Origin: Rothia similimucilaginosa
Lineage (GTDB): Bacteria > Actinomycetota > Actinomycetes > Actinomycetales > Micrococcaceae
Assembly (NCBI RefSeq): GCF_029850875.1
Contig: NZ_JAOVAM010000003.1
Coordinates: 164,916-228,915 of the forward strand
Reading direction: 5' to 3'
Length of the DNA stretch: 64,000 nt
Made by a program: the position numbers and the translations under genes. Every line of letters starts with the position of its first letter. Position 1 is the stretch's first letter. Positions 51,401 through 58,905 of the stretch are shown in pieces. The notes under the pieces were generated by a model. That model was not told the origin of the DNA. It ran no database searches and worked only from the letters and a program-made list of their open reading frames with translations.

Positions 51401-52204
51401 TTAGGAAGAAGTGGACGGATCCACCGTCGCAGAAATGCTTTTAGATAACGACGGAGAATCTGTCCGGTTCGCCATCGCAATTCGCAAGTTACTGAAGCGG
51501 TAAATAGTCAGCAAGGATAAACCGATCTCACTCAACCAGACCATACCCAAAAGGACGAGAACCAGCAAAGGATCCAACCCCATCGAAACCCCAGCCCAGT
51601 CAAGCATCAGCAGCAGGAACGTAATCGGTGAAAGTACCAAGCCCACCGCAACATACCCAGTCAGGGAGCATATAGCCCAAACGCTATACACGGAGGCGTC
51701 CGCTGAATCACGCGGAGGGTGCATCAGCGGCCACATCTGAACCACCAGGTAAAGCGCCGCAACAAAGCCAAAGCAAATCGCCAACGGCTGCGTGTACTGG
51801 GAGATAATGAGACCCTCAACCAGGGTCAAAATGCACAAAATAACGGCGCGGACCAGCAGGTTCTTCTTGAGCTTCTGTTTGCGATCATTCACCTCATTAG
51901 CGGTGTAGGTGCGTAGAAAAGTGGGCACCTGCCCCTGCCCCGGGAACGGCGGTAGAGGACCTGTCGGATGCGTACGCACCACAATCGGCTGGTTCGCACC
52001 TTCCTGAATAATGACGGTAGAAGTCGCCGAAATAACCGGATGCGAACCGGTCACCACCGGCGGCACGTTCAGCGGAACGGACCCCTCCGGCGTGGCAGGA
52101 GTCGCGTGGCGGATAGGCGCCTGATAGCGAGTCTGTACACTGATATCTTCATCCGGGTGTTCTGCGGATGAAGCAGCATCTGTGTTCAGGTGTGTAGCGC
52201 CCAT
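51401..52204 (-). CDS. Four-helix membrane protein (II of three)
   Basis: A 267-residue protein with a disordered N-terminal 95 residues, then a basic segment (DRKQKLKKNLLVR) and four hydrophobic helices (about 108-135, 138-155, 168-195, 205-230), ending in a Ser-rich tail. The second helix ends in YLVVQMWPLM, close to YLVMHMWLAM in the gene at 52414, which suggests common ancestry. Function unknown. Confidence 0.68.
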   Translation of the reverse strand: MGATHLNTDAASSAEHPDEDISVQTRYQAPIRHATPATPEGSVPLNVPPVVTGSHPVISATSTVIIQEGANQPIVVRTHPTGPLPPFPGQGQVPTFLRTYTANEVNDRKQKLKKNLLVRAVILCILTLVEGLIISQYTQPLAICFGFVAALYLVVQMWPLMHPPRDSADASVYSVWAICSLTGYVAVGLVLSPITFLLLMLDWAGVSMGLDPLLVLVLLGMVWLSEIGLSLLTIYRFSNLRIAMANRTDSPSLSKSISATVDPSTSS

Positions 52205-52364
52205 GAGTGGTCTCCTGGCAGGTGCAAGTCGTGTTTCTGTCTTACCGTATCACCACGCGTTCTTGAGGGGTTTCTGAGTAGTAGCTGAGCGTCGCGGAAA
52301 GCATTGCCCGCTGTCTTTCGCTACCTCGTCATCACCCTCTCAGAGGCGTGAATGCAGAAAGGAG

Positions 52365-52383
52365 CACCCCACCCGCTGGGGTG
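52365..52383 (-). terminator. Terminator after the 52414 gene
   Basis: Stem CACCCCA/TGGGGTG with a 5-nt loop, followed on the minus strand by CTCCTTTCTG. An outer AGGAG/CTCCT pair may extend it. Confidence 0.6.
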
Positions 52384-52413
52384 ATTGAACGCCACTCCTC
52401 AAGACCATAACTT

Positions 52414-53025
52414 TTATTGTTCAGCGCCTGCTTGCTTCTCCAGCTTGCTCCGGCGCAGACTCCTACGAATCACCACGCTATATAACAGCGAAAATAAAAC
52501 CTCCACAGCAAAGGACGCCATAACCGTCAGCAGGCTCACCGCATAGAACACGTCCACACGGTCCAGCAACGTCTGTGGACCGTGCAGAGCCACCAACACA
52601 TAGATGAAAAACGCCGTCATCACCGCAGCAGCAACCGCGGAAGCAACATTCGCCAGCAGCACCAGCTTCACTGAACGGTTCACCCGGTAAATCATGGCAA
52701 GCCACATGTGCATCACCAGGTAGACCAGCGGTACCGCACCAATCGGGAAAAGCGTGACACGGATGAAGTAATAAACAATAATCAGCGAGGGTACAACCAG
52801 TAGCAGCACACGCACCAGGTACAGGTTCTTAGCCGGCAACGGGTAATCACTGGCGACATTCCAGAACTCGTCAGCTTGCTGTTCCAGCTCCTCCAAGGCC
52901 TGCAACTGCATCAGCTGTGTCTGAGTCATATATTCCTGCGGCACAAGATCCGAGGAACCCACCACCTGCGCAAGCTCAGCGGCAGAAACTGGTTTGCCCC
53001 GCTGCGTACGAGCGGAATCAGCCAT
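52414..53025 (-). CDS. Four-helix membrane protein (III of three)
   Basis: 203 residues: a soluble N-terminal 70 residues with an acidic Gln/Glu-rich helix (TQLMQLQALEELEQQADEFW), then four hydrophobic helices (about 68-90, 95-112, 120-148, 160-188) and a basic tail. It begins directly after the asparaginase stop, so the two are co-transcribed. No family recognised. Confidence 0.7.
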   Translation of the reverse strand: MADSARTQRGKPVSAAELAQVVGSSDLVPQEYMTQTQLMQLQALEELEQQADEFWNVASDYPLPAKNLYLVRVLLLVVPSLIIVYYFIRVTLFPIGAVPLVYLVMHMWLAMIYRVNRSVKLVLLANVASAVAAAVMTAFFIYVLVALHGPQTLLDRVDVFYAVSLLTVMASFAVEVLFSLLYSVVIRRSLRRSKLEKQAGAEQ

Positions 53026-53547
53026 TTAGCCCTCGAAAATGCCGCGGGAACGGTCCTTACGCACGCTCTCCGCAGGGAAAATACGGCCGCTCATGCTGAT
53101 GTACACGCCAGGCTCCAGCAGGTTTAGGGCAGCGATAGCGGCGCCCAGGTTGAAGCTGGCATCCGAACGAGCCATCACGGCGGGCTGCATCGCACCGGTT
53201 AGCACCACAACCTTATCGCCCAGGTCGGCGTGCTCCACCAAGTAACGTGCGGTCTCCGGCATGGTGTCGGTACCGTGAGTGATGAGCACCTGGTCGTTAG
53301 TGACAGCATTCAGCACCTCGGTCAGCTCGGCACGATCCGCATCGGTCATGTCCAAGCTGTCCTTACCAATCAGCGGGCGAATGTGAAAACGCACATCGGT
53401 GATAACGCGGTCCAGCAGGTCCTTAGCGGCAGGCTCTCCAATATCCATGGTGCCCGCCACCGAATAGAACTTATCGATCGTGCCGCCAGTGGCAAGAATC
53501 GTGATTTCTTCGGAGTTCTTAATGGTGACGCTCACGGGTTTCCTCAT
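53026..53547 (-). CDS. Single-domain asparaginase-like protein
   Basis: A 173-residue protein equal to only the N-terminal domain of type I/II L-asparaginase. The first catalytic Thr is in ILATGGTIDK (Thr23), and the second site is THGTDTMPETA (Thr93, Asp94). The LTGAMQP strand follows. Full enzymes are about 320-350 residues and need the C-terminal domain for the shared active site. Short stand-alone relatives are widespread in bacteria, so this is more likely a natural short family than a truncation. Substrate unproven. The ORF ends cleanly one base before the next gene begins. Confidence 0.82.
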   Translation of the reverse strand: MRKPVSVTIKNSEEITILATGGTIDKFYSVAGTMDIGEPAAKDLLDRVITDVRFHIRPLIGKDSLDMTDADRAELTEVLNAVTNDQVLITHGTDTMPETARYLVEHADLGDKVVVLTGAMQPAVMARSDASFNLGAAIAALNLLEPGVYISMSGRIFPAESVRKDRSRGIFEG

Positions 53548-53659
53548 CTTTTCGGGTCAACGTACACAAATCAACAACTGCCAGGCCAATCCGGCAGGAC
53601 GCGCCCCATCCACACGGAATCAACACGGGGTAAAACCCCGAACATGAGGGTGAAGACGC

Positions 53660-53697
53660 AAAAACCCGCCGACCCCCGCGAAGCGGGAGGCGACGGA
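53660..53697 (-). terminator. Terminator after tRNA-Lys
   Basis: Minus-strand stem CCG-t-CGCC-t-CCCGC / GCGGG-gt-CGGCGGG around TTC, followed by TTTTTGCG. Confidence 0.8.
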
Positions 53698-53705
53698 TCG
53701 GCTAG

Positions 53706-53778
53706 TGCGCCCTGTGGGGCTCGAACCCACGACCTGCGGATTAAAAGTCCGTAGCTCTACCGACTGAGCTAAAGGCGC
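53706..53778 (-). tRNA. tRNA-Lys (TTT)
   Basis: Acceptor GCGCCTT/AGGGCGC with discriminator A, D-arm AGCTC-AGTCGGTA-GAGC, anticodon loop CTTTTAA (anticodon TTT), T-arm GTGGG-TTCGAGC-CCCAC. Confidence 0.96.
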
Positions 53779-53865
53779 TCCTATCCACACAAAACTGAAA
53801 GTGTGCAGATAGAAATACTATACACTACCGACTCCCAGCTAATAAACGGTACACTGGAAAATCCT

Positions 53866-54639
53866 ATGTCTACACCCGCAGCATCAAGCAGCGCCTCCGG
53901 GCACACCCGACACCGCACCCACCACCGCCCTGTCCTCTACTCCGCCAAGAAATTTGAACGCCACGAAGGCGGCATGGACCCCGCCGCACGCGAAGAGGCG
54001 GCGCACGCCTCCGCACGCATCCTACTGATGCGTGGACGCGGCACCGACGAACAGATGACCGAGCGGCTTGTCAGCTTCACCGACGACTACGGTATTGAGA
54101 TGCTCGCCGAACTCTGGTCGCACGCGAGCGCCCACTCCCTGCCTGGTGCGCTGTGGCGTATGTACTGGCTGCGGGATGTGGTGCATCGTTCGCCGCGCGG
54201 GGTGAGCCGTGCTTTTGAGCTGGGCATGGCGGAGGATTACCGTTCACACGTGGTGGCGGGTGTTCCCGACCCGCCGAGTGCCGACGAGGTGGTCCGCACT
54301 ATTGATGAGATTCTGGCGGGCCTGTACACCGGCGATATGGACATTGCGATGGAACGTTGCGCGGCTTTTGCGCACGTGGTGGCGTTGGGTATTCGCACCG
54401 ATTATGCGCGCTCTGCCAGGCAGGATGGTGCGGTTCTGGGCAGCCACGAGGTGAAGCGTGAGGCGGTGGAGCGTCGTGCTCGTCTGCCGTATCAGGCTCA
54501 TCAGATGGAGCAGATCGCGCACGATTTGGAGGCGGTCGCCGCCCAGCTGCGCGCCGTTGAGGCTGGTGAGCAGGCTGACGGGGCTTCGGAGGCTGATTCT
54601 GCGCAGGAAAAATCGCAGACCAACCTCAAAATATTCTAG
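53866..54639 (+). CDS. Conserved actinobacterial hypothetical protein
   Basis: A predicted 257-residue soluble protein from ATG 53866 (MSTPAASS). A basic His/Arg-rich N-terminal stretch is followed by a mostly helical body with the motifs AHASARILLMRGRGTDEQMT, GALWRMYWLRDVVHRSPRGV and RCAAFAHVVALGIRTDYARS, then a coiled-coil-like acidic C-terminus. The pattern of a compact conserved core suggests a real family, but I do not recognise one. There is no signal or membrane segment. Confidence 0.68.
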   Translation: MSTPAASSSASGHTRHRTHHRPVLYSAKKFERHEGGMDPAAREEAAHASARILLMRGRGTDEQMTERLVSFTDDYGIEMLAELWSHASAHSLPGALWRMYWLRDVVHRSPRGVSRAFELGMAEDYRSHVVAGVPDPPSADEVVRTIDEILAGLYTGDMDIAMERCAAFAHVVALGIRTDYARSARQDGAVLGSHEVKREAVERRARLPYQAHQMEQIAHDLEAVAAQLRAVEAGEQADGASEADSAQEKSQTNLKIF

Positions 54640-54738
54640 TCTTCTTCAGCGTTTGGGCGCCTAAAAATGCGGGTTCGTGCCGTAAATTGGCACAGGTTCC
54701 ACATTGGGTTGCAAAGGCGTTAAAAGCCTGTTTCTAAT

Positions 54739-54768
54739 TGACTCTGTACCGGGTGCGGGTGGATAATA
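54739..54768 (+). promoter_or_regulatory. Promoter of the 54.8-kb structured RNA
   Basis: TTGACT (54739-54744) and GATAAT (54763-54768) are separated by 18 bp, close to the housekeeping sigma-A consensus. The predicted start, 54774-54777, coincides with the first paired base of the RNA. Confidence 0.62.
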
Positions 54769-54774
54769 ATTACA

Positions 54775-54913
54775 AGATGTCGGGTTGCTAATAGGTAGCC
54801 CCGGGCTCCAAATCTTTAGCCGCTTCGAGCGGCCTTCCGCCGAGAGGCGCTCCCAACCCGACATCCCTCAACGTTCCGGTGGGGGTCGAGAAATCGATTC
54901 CCACCGTTTTTTG
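54775..54913 (+). ncRNA. Structured small RNA or cis-regulatory leader, cloverleaf-like fold
   Basis: A stem of 12 perfect pairs (GATGTCGGGTTG 54777-54788 with CAACCCGACATC 54855-54866) closes a junction with three hairpins. P2 is GG-t-AGCC/GGCTCC (54795-54810), P3 is GCCGCT/AGCGGC (54820-54834) and P4 is CGCC-GAGA-GGCG (54839-54850), which has a GNRA loop. A near-consensus promoter ends exactly at the 5' arm, and a strong terminator ends it, so the unit is about 139 nt. It matches no RNA class I can name (not tRNA, 6S, SRP, tmRNA, or the common riboswitches). The next gene downstream starts at 55036 (DUF47-PiT), so it may instead be a terminating leader. Confidence 0.65.
54878..54913 (+). 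terminator. Terminator of the structured RNA
   Basis: A continuous 13-bp stem CGGTGGGGGTCGA/TCGATTCCCACCG (two G-U pairs) with a GAAA tetraloop and six T. Confidence 0.92.
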
Positions 54914-55035
54914 CTTAAAATCCTCACGGGCAACCGCAAACAGCTCGGCGCTATAACATTTGCAGGTCGGGCTCTAGTGATGTACGCACGGGCTATGCGC
55001 ACCCGCAGCGTCCAATACTGGTTAGACTGGGAACT

Positions 55036-55653
55036 ATGCTGCACCGACTTTTCCCCCACGCCAACGAATCCCTCGCCTCCCTCGCTGAAATTTCAGCGCA
55101 GGTCGGTGAGGCTGCGGCATTGCTCTCTGAAATGGTCGGCTCCCCCGTCGCGGAGTACCCCGAACTCTTCGAACGCATGCTCACCCACGAGGCAGACTCC
55201 ACGAACCTGCTATTCCGCACCCTCACCGAGGTGCGTAGCTCCTTCTCCCCGCCGATTCCGCGTGAAGACCTGTATACGCTGGCACGCAAGCTCACTAACG
55301 CCGTTGAGAAGCTCACCAGCGCCGCGCACGTGCTGTCTCTGCACAGCATTGACGGCTTCGCCACGCACATCACCTCAATCCTGGACATCATTCAGCGTCA
55401 GGCGGTGCTGACAGCCGCCGTCATCCCCAAACTTGCCGATATTCGCGGCCTCGATAACTACTGGATGGACATGCTGCGCATCTCCCGCCAGGCGCTACGA
55501 ACCGCCGAAGAATACGATGCGTACATTGCCGAACGCTACACCCCCGAACGGTACCGCCGCTACGCCACCTTCCTGGCGCAGCTGACCGCCGCCTCCAACT
55601 CTATGCGCGATGTGTCCGCCGAGATCGGCCGCATTATCGTTCAGGAATCCTAA
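55036..55653 (+). CDS. DUF47 (PhoU-like) phosphate transport accessory protein
   Basis: A 205-residue all-helical protein of the DUF47/PhoU-like family (MLHRLFPHANESLASLAEIS, then YPELFERMLTHEADSTNLLF and PISREDL-like PIPREDLYTLARKLTNAVEK). Metal-binding acidic pairs of this family (HEADS) are present. These proteins regulate PiT phosphate transporters, and here the PiT gene overlaps its stop by one base (TAATG). Confidence 0.88.
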   Translation: MLHRLFPHANESLASLAEISAQVGEAAALLSEMVGSPVAEYPELFERMLTHEADSTNLLFRTLTEVRSSFSPPIPREDLYTLARKLTNAVEKLTSAAHVLSLHSIDGFATHITSILDIIQRQAVLTAAVIPKLADIRGLDNYWMDMLRISRQALRTAEEYDAYIAERYTPERYRRYATFLAQLTAASNSMRDVSAEIGRIIVQES

Positions 55654-56687
55654 TGCTCCTGGGTCTTCTAGCCTGCTGCGCTTTCATTGCCGCGGTCTAC
55701 GTTACCGGTGTGCACGATGCCTCCAACTCCGTCGCTGTTCCGGTGCGTACCCGCGCCCTTGGCGAGCACTCCGCCACGTACCTTGCCGCGCTCTTCAACG
55801 TGCTCGGCGTGCTCGGTGCGTTCCTGCTACTCGGCGAGTATTCCGCCTCGTGGGTAAGCGCCCCGGAGGGCATCACAGGCCTGAACGGCATCGTTGCTGC
55901 GCTGCTGGTCTGCGCTATTTGGGGTGTGCTCACCTGGTTTTTGCGTTTTCCGTCCTCCTCGACCCACGCGCTGATCGGTGCCCTCGCCGGTGTGAGCTGG
56001 TGGACCCAGACGAAGATCGACAGCGCCGCCGAAGGGTTCGGTTCCCTCGCATTCCTGCCGCATATCTTTGGGGCGACTCTGCTACCGCTCTTCTACCTTC
56101 CGCCGCTCATTTTTCTGCTGTCCTGGCTGATGGTGGTGCCGTTCTACCGGCTCGTGGTCGGCCACAACCCGCGCCTCGTGAATCAGCGAGCCCGCGAGGT
56201 ACTGGCGGTGTCTGCCTCCGCGATTTCGCTGCTGCACGGCCTGCAGACTGGCTACCTGTACCTGCTGCTGTGGGCGCTACTGAGCGAACGCATCACTAAT
56301 CCGGCGCTGATTCAAGCCCTCACCGGGGGCGGGATGCTGCTGGGCACCCTCATTATTGCCCTCAGCCTGGGTGCGGGTACGCTGACCGGTGGTCGCCGCA
56401 TCGGCTACACCTTCGCCTACAAGATGGTGCGCCTGGACCCGTTCCGTGGCGCGGTCGCTCAGGGCACGACCGCGGTGGTGCAGGTGCTCGGCTACTTCCT
56501 GCTGCAGGTGCCGTTTTCCTCCTCGCACCTGGCGACTGCATCGGCGCTCGGTGCGGGCGTGAACCAGCGTTTTAACGCGTTGAAGTCCAGGATTGTTCTG
56601 CAGATTCTTCTGGTGTGGCTAGTAACCATTCCGGCATGCTTTGTGCTTGGGGTGCTGGCAATGGTGGCACTACAGTCCATCAGCTAA
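55653..56687 (+). CDS. pit: Inorganic phosphate transporter, PiT family
   Basis: A 344-residue PiT symporter with about ten hydrophobic segments and the two inverted signature repeats: TGVHDASNSVAVPVRTRALG near the N-terminus with SSSTHALIGALAG, and VPFSSSHLATASALGAGVNQ near the C-terminus. It imports divalent metal-phosphate or Pi with protons. Coupled to the DUF47 gene. Confidence 0.92.
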   Translation: MLLGLLACCAFIAAVYVTGVHDASNSVAVPVRTRALGEHSATYLAALFNVLGVLGAFLLLGEYSASWVSAPEGITGLNGIVAALLVCAIWGVLTWFLRFPSSSTHALIGALAGVSWWTQTKIDSAAEGFGSLAFLPHIFGATLLPLFYLPPLIFLLSWLMVVPFYRLVVGHNPRLVNQRAREVLAVSASAISLLHGLQTGYLYLLLWALLSERITNPALIQALTGGGMLLGTLIIALSLGAGTLTGGRRIGYTFAYKMVRLDPFRGAVAQGTTAVVQVLGYFLLQVPFSSSHLATASALGAGVNQRFNALKSRIVLQILLVWLVTIPACFVLGVLAMVALQSIS

Positions 56688-56829
56688 TTTTTAGGGGCGG
56701 CGCATGCCTCTGCATGCATGCTGTTGCAGCGTGGACGGGCGGCGGGTTGAGTCTGAACAGTGCACACCTTCATAATGGGTTGAGTTCCTGGGCTAGCATG
56801 GGCCCATTCACCCTCGACTGATTGTGGTT

Positions 56830-57360
56830 ATGTCTTCCCCTACCGTAGCTATTCTGGTCCGCACGAAGGACCGTCCCCGCTTCTTGAGCCGCACATTGGA
56901 GAACATTGCGCAGCAGACCTTCACCGACTACACGGTCTGCGTGATTAACGATGGAGGCGACGAGCAGGCAGCCCGCGCCGTCATTGAGGAATCCCCGCTG
57001 GATTCCGGTCACGTACAGCTGCTGACCGCCGGCGGCAACATGGAGGCGGCATCCAACGCCGGTTTGACGGCGACCGTCCATGCCGCCCGCGATCTCTTCA
57101 CCGAAACCTCCCTCACCGCGGGGTTTGAGTGGGCGATGTCTGACCGAGCGCACTCCTGGGACGCTGAGCACCGCCGACAGCTCGAACATGCCCGCGCAAT
57201 CGGTGGCGGGCACAGCACGCAGGGTATTCACGGTGCACACGGCGCCGAAGAAACACACCCCGTCACCGTTGAGCCTGAGTCATCTTCCGAAGCACCCGCA
57301 CAGCCACACCCCGCCCAGCCGGGCCTGCTAGCGAGGGTGGCTCGCCGCCTCCGCAGCTAG
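56830..57360 (+). CDS. Shortened GT2-type glycosyltransferase (probably non-functional or diverged)
   Basis: A 176-residue protein. Residues 1-75 are a clean GT-A glycosyltransferase family 2 start (VAILVRTKDRPRFLSRTLEN, then YTVCVINDGGD and the GNMEAASNAGL motif that binds UDP-sugar). The expected DxD metal-binding stretch directly after NAGL is missing. The text jumps to LFTETSLTAGFEWAMSDRAH and a His/Pro-rich disordered tail. Full enzymes have 220-350 residues. It may be an in-frame internal deletion or a reduced paralogue. It lies alone between pit and the FUSC gene. Confidence 0.62.
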   Translation: MSSPTVAILVRTKDRPRFLSRTLENIAQQTFTDYTVCVINDGGDEQAARAVIEESPLDSGHVQLLTAGGNMEAASNAGLTATVHAARDLFTETSLTAGFEWAMSDRAHSWDAEHRRQLEHARAIGGGHSTQGIHGAHGAEETHPVTVEPESSSEAPAQPHPAQPGLLARVARRLRS

Positions 57361-57515
57361 GTTGTGTAACGGGAGGCTCAAGTAGCGGTTCGGGGCTAGG
57401 TTTCCTCGAAAAAATACGGCTCCAGAGCGGGTACAGTGCGCGGACTCTCTCATAGTTGAGCCCGCCACTGTCCTAGCCCCTTGTGCACCGCACACACGCC
57501 GGTATGATGGTGCTC

Positions 57516-58829
57516 ATGGCACGCTTCGCAGAGATTCTACGCACTACTGAACAGAATACCCGTCAGTTCATTCGTGAGGGTATTCATCGAGTCCAAGCAG
57601 ACTTCTTTCAGTCTGTGCAGATTGTTGCGGCGTCTATGGGTGCTTGGCTTTTCTCTGAACGCGTCCTGGGCCATCAAGAGCCTATTTTCGCGGCGGTTTC
57701 TGCCCTCGTGTCCCTAGGCTATGTGAGCGGCGCTAAGCATTCCCGCCGAATCCTTGAGGTTTCCTTCGGCGTAACCCTCGGTATTCTTATCGGTGACCTT
57801 CTGCTGATTCTGCTTGGTCACGGCACCTGGCAGGCGGCGGTCGTGCTGTTCTTATCCGTGATTATTGCCCGATTTATTGATAAGGGCATTATTTTTACGA
57901 TTCAGCTCAGCTTCCAGGCGTGTTTTGTATTACTGCTACCGGTGCCTGATGACGCGTTCACCCGCAGTTTTGACGGCATTGTCGGTGGTGCCTTCGCGTT
58001 CCTTGCCATGTATCTGATGCCGCGTGATCCGCGTAAGAACCCGCGTGCCCGCGCTATGACTCTGATGGATGCTTTCGCAAAGGTTTTCGCTCTTTCCTCT
58101 GAGGCAATCCGCTACTACAACTACGACAAGGCGTACCAGAGCCTACTCGACGCGCGCGCTCTGCAGCCGCTCTACGATAGCTGCCGTGGCGATCTAATTA
58201 CTGCGCAGGGTATGAGCGAGCTGTCCTGGAATAGCCGTAAAAGCAAAGGCGAGCTGGCGCGCTTGTCGAAGACCCTAGCCGCGGTGGATTTGGCAATTCG
58301 TAACGACCGCGTCCTCAACCGCCGTATGGCGTCCACGATTCGCCACGTGCAACTGCGCACCGCCGCGCAGATTTCGCTCAGTGACGCACTGACTGAGCTA
58401 TCGCTCGCGGCGCAGAGTCTCGGCTTGGGTATGTCTGCCCCGACCGAAGGCGAACGCGAACACTACATGATGGAAGCCCGCAAACGCATGGTGAAGCTCG
58501 CAGGCACCCTTGAGCCGCGTGCGATGGGTGTGGAAACCTTTGAGGGTGAGTCGCTAGTGCTGATGCTTCGTCTGATTGTGGTCGACTTTATGGAGGCCAC
58601 TGGCATGTCACACAAGGACGCTGTCGATGTTCTGGTACCCCTGGGCGAGGCGGTCACACAGCATGCGCCGCGCACCTCGGCCATCCCAATTGTTGATACT
58701 GACGTGGACGACCTGATGGTGGTTAACGACACAGCCGATAGCGCGGTCAACGCCCACCACACGAATAATCTGAATACCCGTTCGATCAACATTATGCTGC
58801 ATGAGAACGAGGAGGAGAGCCGCTCTTAG
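57516..58829 (+). CDS. FUSC-family membrane protein (aromatic acid exporter-like)
   Basis: A predicted 437-residue protein. Residues about 25-185 contain about six hydrophobic segments with EPIFAAVSALVSLGYVSGAK and RRILEVSFGVTLGILIGDLL, the FUSC/ArAE (FusB-like) pattern. The C-terminal half is soluble and helical. Starts at 57504 and 57516 are both possible; MARFAEILRT was preferred. Probably exports aromatic or amphipathic compounds. Confidence 0.82.
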   Translation: MARFAEILRTTEQNTRQFIREGIHRVQADFFQSVQIVAASMGAWLFSERVLGHQEPIFAAVSALVSLGYVSGAKHSRRILEVSFGVTLGILIGDLLLILLGHGTWQAAVVLFLSVIIARFIDKGIIFTIQLSFQACFVLLLPVPDDAFTRSFDGIVGGAFAFLAMYLMPRDPRKNPRARAMTLMDAFAKVFALSSEAIRYYNYDKAYQSLLDARALQPLYDSCRGDLITAQGMSELSWNSRKSKGELARLSKTLAAVDLAIRNDRVLNRRMASTIRHVQLRTAAQISLSDALTELSLAAQSLGLGMSAPTEGEREHYMMEARKRMVKLAGTLEPRAMGVETFEGESLVLMLRLIVVDFMEATGMSHKDAVDVLVPLGEAVTQHAPRTSAIPIVDTDVDDLMVVNDTADSAVNAHHTNNLNTRSINIMLHENEEESRS

Positions 58830-58845
58830 CGGTATTTCCCACAGA

Positions 58846-58885
58846 GGGGCTCCCGAGGGCATGACGCCAGCCGGGAGCCCCCTTT
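58846..58885 (+). terminator. Terminator after the FUSC gene
   Basis: Stem GGGGCTCCCG/CGGGAGCCCC with a 16-nt loop, followed by CTTTCTT. It faces the convergent radA gene as well. Confidence 0.82.
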
Positions 58886-58905
58886 CTTGCTATTTTTAGA
58901 GTGTT

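Noticed and set aside
54661..54864. 67-codon minus-strand frame over the structured RNA
   Set aside because: No ribosome site; its composition comes from the stem arms. The promoter and terminator on the plus strand argue for RNA.
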